From positions 53,604,686 through 53,668,685 of the forward strand of contig OZ020306.1 in the NCBI GenBank assembly GCA_963971305.1: a stretch of 64,000 bases of DNA, in the 5' to 3' direction. Position 1 is the stretch's first letter; each line of letters opens with the position of its first letter. Below the pieces are notes generated by a model. It ran no database searches, had not been told where the DNA came from, and was given only the letters and a program-made list of their open reading frames with translations. Positions 56,866 to 64,000 of this stretch are shown here, piece by piece. Origin of the DNA: Arcuatula senhousia (lineage: Eukaryota; Mollusca; Bivalvia; Mytilida; Mytilidae). Made by a program: the position numbers and the translations under genes.

Positions 56866-58490
56866 ATACGACCGCAAAAAATTTGCGGACGTATTATGGT
56901 ATGATGCTGTCGTCGTCGTTGTCGTCGTCGGTGTCTGTTAACTTTTTAGTGTTTCCACAATAACTTTAGTTCCAGTTATCCGATTGCTATGAAACTTTAC
57001 AATGATGTTCCTTACCATAAAAGGATGCATGGGATTGATTTTGGGGGTCCCCCCATTTTTTGTTTAGAAATTAGGGGCCAAAAAAGGGCCAAAAATACTA
57101 CTTTTTTGTTTGTTTCCACAATAACTTTAGTTCTAGTTATCCAATTGCTATGAAATTTGACAGTGATGTTCCTTACCATACAAGGATGAATGGGATTGAT
57201 TTTGGGGGTCCCCCCTTTTTTTGTTTCGAAATTAGGGGCCCAAAAGGGGAAAAAAATTCAAATATTTTACTTGTTTCCACCATAACTTTGGTCCTAGTTT
57301 GCCTATTGCTGTGAAATTTGTCAAGAATGTTTCTTACAATAAAAGAATGAACCTGATGAATTTTTGCGCCCCCCTTTTTCTCTGTTGTGTAATTAGGGGC
57401 CAAAAGGGGCCAAAATAAAAACTTTTTTATTTGTGGTCCGATTTTGAATTTTTTTTTTACATGTTTGTTCTTGTCAAATAGCGGATTCAAAATTAAGAAT
57501 TAATTTTTGCGACCCCCCCTTTTTCCCCCTTTTACGTAATTAGGGGCCAAATGGGGCCAAAATCGAAACTTTTTTATTTGTGGTCCGATTTTGAAATTTT
57601 ATTTTGCAAGTTTATTTTTGTCAAGTAGCGAATCCAAATTTGAGAATTTATTTTTGCGACCCCCACCCCTTTTTCACCTGTTACGTAATAAGGGGCTGAA
57701 ATTGAAACTTTTTTATTTCTGGTCCGTTTTTGAAATTTTTTTTTGCATGTTTGTTCTTGTCAAATAGCGGATACAAAATTAAGAATTAATTTTTGCGACC
57801 CCCCCTTTTTCCCCTTATTACGTAATTAGGGGCCAAATGGGGCCGAAATTGAAACTTTTTTATTTCTGGTCCGTTTTTGAAATTTTTTTTTGCATGTTTG
57901 TTCTTGTCAAATAGCGGATACAAAATTAAGAATTAATTTTTGCGACCCCCCCCCTTTTTCCCCTTATTACGTAATTAGGGGCCAAATGGGGCCGAAATTG
58001 AAACTTTTTTATTTCTGGTCCGATTTTGAAAATTTTTTTTGCATGTTTGTTCTTGTCAAATAGCGAATACAAAATTAAGAATTTGCGACCCCCCCTTTTT
58101 CCCCCTATTACGTAATTAGGGGCCAAATGGGGCTTTTTTATTTGTGGTCCGATTTTGAAATTTATTTTTGCAAATTTATTCTTGTCAGGTAGCGATTCTA
58201 AATTTAAGAATAAATTTTTTGGGCTGTAATCATAATTTAAAAAAAATTCTGGTTCGATTTTTAATTTTTTCCCCAAACATTATTCTTTTAAAGAGTAGAA
58301 TACAACATTAAAAATTTATATTTTTAGCCCCTGGGTTGAAAGTCCATCAGAGAAGCATGTGTCAAAAACCTTTGTCAGTCCACCATGGGCTGCATGCGTC
58401 CAGAACAATAGACTATCCATATTAGGCCTAAAACGTACAGGGTTCAACATGTTGCGGTCGTATCATGCTGCGCTCGGCGAAGCTTTTTAT
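56866..58490 (+). mobile_element. P7: complete P-family element (variant a), fused to P6
   Basis: The 5' palindrome, GTCGTC patch and variant-a core resemble P1 and P4 closely. The 3' end is TTGCGGTCGTATCATG, the hairpin GCTGCG-CTCGG-CGAAGC and TTTTTAT. E core resumes directly at 58491 (TTCATTTTAGG). Core units with GCGACCCCCC and GGGGCCAAATGGGG are tandem at roughly 140 bp. Confidence 0.82.
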
Positions 58491-58840
58491 TTCATTTTAG
58501 GTCACAGGAACACTTTGTGAGCGCAACTCCTCTGAGATCGCTGAACGGATTTTTATGAAATTTTATAGGATTGTTTGTCGTGATATGTAGTTGATCATAT
58601 CGCACTGCCATTTTCATTCAACAAATTTTATAGGAATCAGTATAGGACTTCATTGACTTTGTTCATTTTAAAGGGCAAAGAAACACTTTGTGAGTGCAGA
58701 TTTTAATGAAATTTTGTAGGATGGTTTGTCATGATATGTAGTTGATCATATCGCAATGCAATTTCAATTATTCAAATTCTAGTAAATTTTCAACTTTAAT
58801 GCGGCGGCGGAGGACATTGGCTACGTGTAACAATCTTGTA

Positions 58841-59151
58841 TATGTTGGTTGTGTCGCGTAAACTTATTCCACATTTATTTATCGTCTATTCTATTTTGGC
58901 TAATTGTTAAAAAATAACAAAGTCACATTGCAAAACTTTTTCTTCGATACAGAACAGTAAGTAACATATTTTGAGTTTTCTGCATTGCCTTGGTATCATC
59001 TGTTCAACCAACTGGCTTCGCAATTTCTTGTATTGCCAAGTCAATTACTTTGAAAAGTTGAACAGTTGGTATAGATGGACGACCACGCCTTTGGTTAATG
59101 CACAGTAATATTATAGATCCTCTTTAATTCAACAAGATTTTGTTGTTACAG
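58841..59151. other. Unique-looking sequence upstream of a candidate exon
   Basis: It is not part of a recognised repeat. It ends with a pyrimidine-rich run and TTGTTACAG, which could serve as a 3' splice site. Confidence 0.4.
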
Positions 59152-59247
59152 AAGAAATAGCTGAGAAGATGGAAGAACATTTAGGAAATATACTGGTAGA
59201 AATGGATGGAAGGTTTAAATCTATTAGAACTATGGAGACTAATTTAG
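59152..59247 (+). CDS. Candidate internal exon of an unidentified host gene
   Basis: A 96-bp segment sits between TTGTTACAG (possible acceptor) and GTAAAG (possible donor). In one phase it is fully open and gives a charged helical peptide including EEIAEKMEEHLGNILVEMDG, then RFKSIRTMET. The codon phase at the two ends is compatible (two bases in, one base out). Composition is less AT-rich and more protein-like than the surroundings. I do not recognise the family, and no neighbouring exon is visible in the window. A chance open segment remains possible. Confidence 0.35.
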
Positions 59248-61572
59248 GTAAAGTTAGTAAAACCAAATGAAAATATATTTTTATAAATATTATAAAAAGT
59301 ATATTCTTACATAATAATGTTACCAGTTTTTCATATTTCTACAACCGAGATAGTTATTTTTTTTTTTGCTTTAAAGTCGGATTTAGTGATAAGGAAAATG
59401 ATTTAAGACATTTTATTACAATGACGCACACTTGTACAAATCATAAGCCTTATAGAATGGACTATAGTCACACACTATACAACAACTTGGTTATAATGGA
59501 TTTCAATGAACAGTATAGTTTGTTATAAAAATAATAATTTTGTATTGACAGAACAAATTTTGCTATACTAGTATGATAATATTGATAAGGTATAGCTAAT
59601 AACAAAGTACAGTGAGAAAAAAGTATATGTAACATGTGCTGACATTTAGGAAAGGAAAAAATAAATATATAACGTCTTCATCGAATCTTAAATGAGATAG
59701 TACTGCATCACTGCAACCTCATTGTCTTGCAAACTGTTAAACTGACCGGACAAGGTCGGTGATTCGAAAGCATGAACCTCTCCTGTCTTCATTCATAAAG
59801 CAAAGCTAATATCACATACAGGTTTAAGTTACTTTACAATAAAAGAAGTATGTTATTATCATATATACATCAGGGTATGAACATACAAAAATCACCATTT
59901 ACACATGTCTTATCCAGTTCATGTTACAGAAAAAGAGGATGATATACTTAGGGTTTCCTATAGTTTAAGTGGTTTTCCTACATCAGGATATGAGCATACA
60001 AAAAAATCATCATAAGCATCAACTTCATGGTTCAGTGATTGTGGAAAAAAGAACATATTATGAGATGCGACATTATGTCATTTTTACATATCTTTGTTTT
60101 CTGCTAAACTGTTAGATCTAGACCTGGCCAAAAAAGTTTGAAATAGGCAGAATCTTTGTCTGTAAATGTTCAGTTTCGTTTAATTTATCTATTTATCATG
60201 GATTGAATAACAAGGTTAATGCTTATGTAAATATCTTCTCAGTTTGTTGTGTAAATGTGTGCCCTTTTTAGCACCCCAATAGAACCTTCTCTTTTTGTGT
60301 TTTACCCTCAGTTTTATTTGGCGTCTGTACGTCAATCACCCGTAGGTTTCCATATGATAACTTAAAGATCAATTTTCAGGATGTTCTGAAAAATATTGAG
60401 ATGTTTATGAAGCCCACTTTGAAAAATTAAATTTCATTGCATGTTGAAATTTTCTGATCTGAGAAAGAAAACTCAATCTTTAATTTTAAGATAACTCAAT
60501 GTTTAAATTTCTTTATTGATGTTTTTAGATAGGTCAAAAGTATTTCACATTCTTACCCCATTACCATAAATACATATATAGGCTGGTACCCACTGTTATC
60601 TGAACAGTAGGTAGCCGGTTGCCAGCTTATACCATATACCGGTACAATACTTGCACCGATCAGTGCAACCGACTTTGACCTATCGATGACTGATCGGTGA
60701 CGGATTGATGACGCGATTGAACGGATTGATGACTGATTGATGATGGATTGGTTAATATTAGATTGGTGACTGGTTGATGACGGATTGGACGGGTGACAGA
60801 TACCATAGGTAACCTGGCTATCGATCCGCTATTTTGGTGTAAAATAACTAATTCAGGCTCCCATTGCCTTCTATGTTAAACCTGGTAAAGGGAGGTCACT
60901 GTCAAACTCAGAAATGATTTTTTGGGGTGTGACAGTACTTGTGCCTTTAAGTAGATGCATAGCAGTACCTTTCATGTAAATCTCATATAAGGTTCCTTGG
61001 CATCTGTTAGAGAATTGTTAAACCGAAGTGGCATGTGACAGAAAACTGGAACTAATGTAAACATTCTAACCAAAACACATGGCCATAAATTACTACTCAC
61101 TATTTTTCTAAACGTCATAAAAATGACTGTTTCATGGGCTCAAAATTTTCCCAAGTCTTTAAACTTTAAGAAAATACTAAATTTATTGGTGTACAACATG
61201 TCATTCTAAAGATACAGTACCTTATATGGACGACTGTGTCTCCTATTATGTTCTAGTTGTTTTACACCTTTTGACTGATACGATCGATCAGTATAATTAG
61301 AATACTCTTCGGTGAAACGAAGTTATCGGTTTTTTATTATATAGATATAGGTGAAAGATCGTGATTTCCGAGTTAAATAAATTTCTAGATTTTCACGGAG
61401 TTAATTACAGGATTTATCTAACTCGCGTGCGAATTTATCTAACCCTCATGAAGTTTCCCGCGAAAAATACGTAGCTTAGATTAGTGCGCAATACACAATT
61501 TATTAATCAATAATTTATTCCGTTTTCATTATTTGATGATCTATTAGTCACATTTTTCCAAATTATCTATAT
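59248..61572. other. AT-rich sequence; minisatellite-like patch; no gene seen
   Basis: Mostly unique-looking AT-rich sequence that could be intronic if the candidate exon is real. A degenerate minisatellite built from GATTGATGAC-like words lies at about 60683-60800. I found no other convincing exon or RNA gene. Confidence 0.5.
60683..60800. repeat. Degenerate minisatellite of GATTGATGAC-type words
   Basis: Repeated GATCGGTGAC, GGATTGATGAC, TGATTGATGATG and GGTTGATGACGG words occur in direct orientation over about 115 bp, with unit length 10-22 bp. Confidence 0.6.
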
Positions 61573-61744
61573 AATAAATAGTATAACTAATTCGGGGTGA
61601 CGAATATCAATTTTAATGTCACTCGTGTCAAATAACGCTAGGGGATTCAACTCGTGCGCGCACTTGTTGAATCCTGGCGTTATTCGAGACTCGTGACATT
61701 AAAATTGATATTCGCCACCACTCATTAGTTATACTATAAATAGC
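61573..61744. repeat. 172-bp near-perfect palindrome
   Basis: Two arms of about 80 bp are inverted around GTGCGCGCAC (61654-61663). They contain AATATCAATTTTAATGTCAC on the left and GTGACATTAAAATTGATATT on the right, with outer ends AGTATAACTAAT and ATTAGTTATACT. It could be a foldback MITE or could extrude as a cruciform. Nothing is encoded. Confidence 0.75.
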
Positions 61745-62065
61745 ACAATAAACGCCTATCGGCGTACTTGGAGGGCCAAAAATTTAAGTATACGCCTGCC
61801 ATAATATATGCGACTATTTTTTGGAAACAAACGGTTTACTTAGATAAATGAGGTATGATAAATGATATTAAAAAGTTGTTTTATCCACAAAAAGTATATA
61901 GCGCGTTATACGACTGTCGACGGACTTGGAGGGACAATAATATTATTCTTTGGAAATAAAAGCATTACTTGATAAATGAATGTAAAATAAATTACATTTC
62001 TAAAGAATTGTTGGAAATTTAGACAAAAAGTGAAACAATTTGTTTTTTTTTTATATAAAATATTT
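61745..62065. repeat. Degenerate tandem pair, about 158 bp apart
   Basis: ACTTGGAGGGCCAAAA with following TTTTTTGGAAAC recurs, diverged, as ACTTGGAGGGACAATA and TTCTTTGGAAAT. No gene is seen. Confidence 0.45.
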
Positions 62066-62665
62066 ATGTTCCCCAAACAAAGTTGGGGAACATATTGTTT
62101 TTACTCCGTTTCTTACTATTCTTATTATTCTATTTCTTCCGCACTCTGCCAAATGCTTGTCCGGGTATAGCCGAAGAGATGTGAAGACTGAGCTTTATGA
62201 AACTTTCCACAGTGATAGGGCACATATCAGAGGTGTGCATAATGTTTTCGAAATTTTCAAAATGGCCACCGTTTCTGAGTAAACAGCAAAAGTTCATTTT
62301 ATAGGACATTGCTATATCTCGGTAACCTAGGGGGTGAGGACCTTGTTACTTGGTAGGATTATAGAGCTTGACAAGTACTACAAAAATATCCCAAAAAATT
62401 TGAAGCGATATTTATGGTTTTTCTGCAAAATGCAAAAATGTGAAATTTCAAAATCCAAGATGGCCGCCAAAATTCTAAAGTGCTTGGATTTTAGGTAGAT
62501 TTTGATGTTTCGAGTAATATTCCACCTCAGAGGTGTCCATAAGGACTTCGAAATTTTGAAAATCGCCACTTTTTTTTTAGTAAATGACAAAAGTTCATTA
62601 TATAGGACATCGTCATATCTCAGTAACACAAGTGATGCGCACCTTGAAACTTTGTGGTTTCATTT
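62066..62665 (+). mobile_element. G: 5' part of a hairpin-ended element
   Basis: The palindrome ATGTTCCCCAA-ACAAAG-TTGGGGAACAT is perfect. Core words repeat about 310 bp apart: AAAAGTTCATTTTATAGGAC and AAAAGTTCATTATATAGGAC, TATCTCGGTAACC and TATCTCAGTAAC. No 3' arm is seen; D-type sequence starts at about 62666. Confidence 0.6.
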
Positions 62666-63298
62666 GCACATTAAGTGAAAAGTATAATAGCTAGGCATCT
62701 GATATCTAGTATACAGACACATCGGGTTATGGTCTACGCAACTGGTACCCTGCCGTTTGACCATGACCACAATTTCATGGTTCAGCGACTCTGTGAACTA
62801 AGAAAAATTTCGGCCCAAAAACCCCTGTGTAAGACTTTTGTGGAAAATAATTAAGTGAAAAGTATAATAGCTAGGTAACTGATATCTAGTATACAGACAC
62901 ATCGGGTTATGGTCTATGCAACTGGCACCATGCCATTTTACCCTGACCCCATTTTCATGGTTCAGTGACTCTGTGGACTTAGATGATTTTGGGGGCAAAA
63001 AAAACAAGCAAGGCATCTGATAATTGGGGATTATGGTATACACAACTGACATCACCATGTAATGTGATCTTCACCCCATTTTCATGGTTGAATGACTCAT
63101 GGAATGTTGGTCTTTTTCACTGTTTCTCAATAACTATGGTATCTAGAACAAACTTCAGACATTTTTGTGATGGTTAAATGGAATTCTGTCATCTGTCACA
63201 TGACCTTGACCTTAACTTTTCTGATGGCCGAGCTAGACCTTCAATGAGTTCTGTGATGGTGCCGACAGGCGAGTCATACTTTAGTGTCAACTCTTGTT
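62666..63298 (+). mobile_element. D3: 5'-truncated D-family element
   Basis: Three D core units with AAGTGAAAAGTATAATAGC and CATGGTTCAGYGACTCTGTG are followed by the D tail (TTTTTGTGATGGTTAAATGG, CACATGACCTTGACC) and the 3' end CAGGCGAGTCATAC, TTTAGTGTCAACTCTTGTTA. The 5' palindrome is missing. The tail matches D1 at 8070-8213. Confidence 0.75.
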
Positions 63299-63409
63299 AC
63301 ACGTAGGGGGAATTCAATATGGTTTTCATTTTTCTATCAAGTTACAATTTTTGACAGTTAAACATTTTTTGCATCCATTTTTATAGTAAACTTACCAACA
63401 TAATATATT

Positions 63410-63945
63410 ATATAAAATCATTTCTGAATGTCTAGTATATAATCAAACAATGTTACTGCAATTTCAACCCTGAAAATCATCTGATCTAATTTCAACCCTG
63501 AAAATCATGCAGTTTCTGTGGAATCCAATGGAGCAAGAACGTAAACACGTTAGAGATAGCTATAAATGACCATGCATAAATATCACAAGGCTATGGAATT
63601 TATCAAAATTCTGATAAATCTGTGTATGCTTTCAAATTAATAGCTCTGAAATTAAAAACCTTGCGACGCTTCATACATTGTGTTAGCAGAATAAGTTGTA
63701 ATTGTACTTCGCAGGGAAAAGTAACACTACCCAAACGATAGCTCTTCTTTTGAGGAGCCTAGGATGGTGTAGTGGTTACAACCTCTGTTCTGTTAGCTAG
63801 GCGCATACGCCGTAGATGTCCCAAATGTTGTGAGTTCGATCCTCGCTGAGGGCACTCAAAAAATCAAAATCTGTTATCAGATGATTTTCAGGGTTGAAAT
63901 TACAGTAACATTGTTTGATTATATACTAGACATTCATATATATTA
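63410..63945. repeat. Inverted repeat pair enclosing a tRNA-like sequence
   Basis: Arms of about 60-75 bp at about 63425-63490 and 63870-63940 are inverted with few mismatches (TGAATGTCTAGTATATAATC, ACAATGTTACTG, TTTCAACCCTGAAAATCATC). Outside the arms, GCAGTTTCTGTGGAATCCAA occurs in direct orientation at 63510 and again at 63971, continuing to the window edge. The structure probably continues beyond the window. Confidence 0.65.
63758..63856 (+). ncRNA. tRNA-like / Pol III SINE-head-like sequence
   Basis: A-box-like TGGTGTAGTGG (63765-63775) and B-box-like GAGTTCGATCC (63832-63842) are about 56 bp apart. The T-arm folds well (GTGAG-TTCGATC-CTCGC), but the acceptor ends CCTAGGA and TGAGGGC do not pair, so it is not a normal tRNA gene. 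A tRNA-derived SINE head or a tRNA pseudogene is the likeliest reading. It lies in the loop between the inverted arms at 63410-63945. Confidence 0.55.
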
Positions 63946-64000
63946 TAAAATTCGAATAATCTTGCATTCTGCAGTTTCTGTGGAATCCAATGGAGCAAGA

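Larger units (their letters stand above)
53865..58840 (+). mobile_element. E: E-family element containing copy 2 of the TIR transposon and P6/P7
   Basis: The 5' arm GTCCCCCGCCGC is followed by AACGCTACGGATGGAC, and the 3' end has its inverse GCGGCGGAGGAC, then ATTGGCTACGTGTAACAATCTTGTA. Core words CACTTTTGTGAGTGCAGCTC, CTGAACGGATTTTTATG and GATATGTAGTTGATCATATC occur at 55388-55500, 58511-58620 and about 58690-58760. The TIR element (53931-55383) and the P6-P7 pair (56012-58490) interrupt it. The 5' hairpin is weaker than in S, C or P. Confidence 0.68.

Noticed and set aside
63758..63856. Functional tRNA gene
   Set aside because: The acceptor stem does not pair and the anticodon region does not fold clearly; only the A-box, B-box and T-arm look tRNA-like.

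Overview
This window looks like repeat-rich, gene-poor animal DNA, most likely from a bivalve mollusc. That assignment is inference. It rests on AT-rich non-coding sequence, non-LTR and Penelope-like reverse transcriptases of the kind common in molluscs, and very many tandem-cored elements resembling the 'pearl' and Helentron-associated elements known from bivalves. I found no confident host protein-coding gene. One 96-bp open segment with good splice sites (59152-59247) is the only candidate host exon. The coding capacity is in mobile elements: a degraded CR1/L2-like LINE (11637-15877), a 5'-truncated LINE with an uninterrupted 762-residue reverse transcriptase (40223-42511, minus), a Penelope-like reverse transcriptase (21271-22380, minus), and a decayed Penelope-like element preceded by an OTU-protease-like stretch (about 44340-46640).

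Most of the window consists of elements sharing one architecture. From 5' to 3' this is a T-run, a near-perfect palindrome, a GTCGTC or GTCCGTC microsatellite patch, a core of tandem 130-190-bp units, an inverted copy of one 5' palindrome arm, a short hairpin, and an end usually reading CTTGTTT. I label the families by their 5' arm: P (ATACGACCGCAA), S (AGCTCACCTGGCC), C (AGTCCCCTACCGG), D (GTCTCGCCT), E (GTCCCCCGCCGC), F (TATACCCCCGTT), L (TACCCCGCCAC), and G, H and K, for which mainly the 5' end is visible. They insert into T-runs inside one another. This gives a nest at 555-10372 (P0 holds S1, which holds P1, P2 and C1; C1 holds D1 and P3), another at 24315-38046, another at 38170-43440, and another at 53865-58840.

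The most striking object is a 10.6-kb block (25891-36519) inserted in S3, itself inserted in P4. It has 18-bp inverted termini and a 4-bp target duplication (ATAA). It is built from four 468-474-bp terminal-type repeats (T) and seven copies of a body of about 1250 bp (B), in the order T-B-T-B-B-B-B-B-T-B-T, with near-perfect identity between units.

A second complex runs from 17107 to 23061. A TIR element (TGTTACATAC termini, CCGG duplication) contains a Penelope 3' fragment, which contains a long-armed foldback element (CAG duplication), which contains the Penelope reverse transcriptase. A second copy of the outer TIR element at 53931-55383 has a CCGT duplication, which suggests a Ginger-like transposon family. 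Smaller items are a TTAA-flanked MITE (46893-47419), a 172-bp palindrome (61573-61744), and a foldback structure enclosing a tRNA-like Pol III promoter at the right edge (63410-64000).
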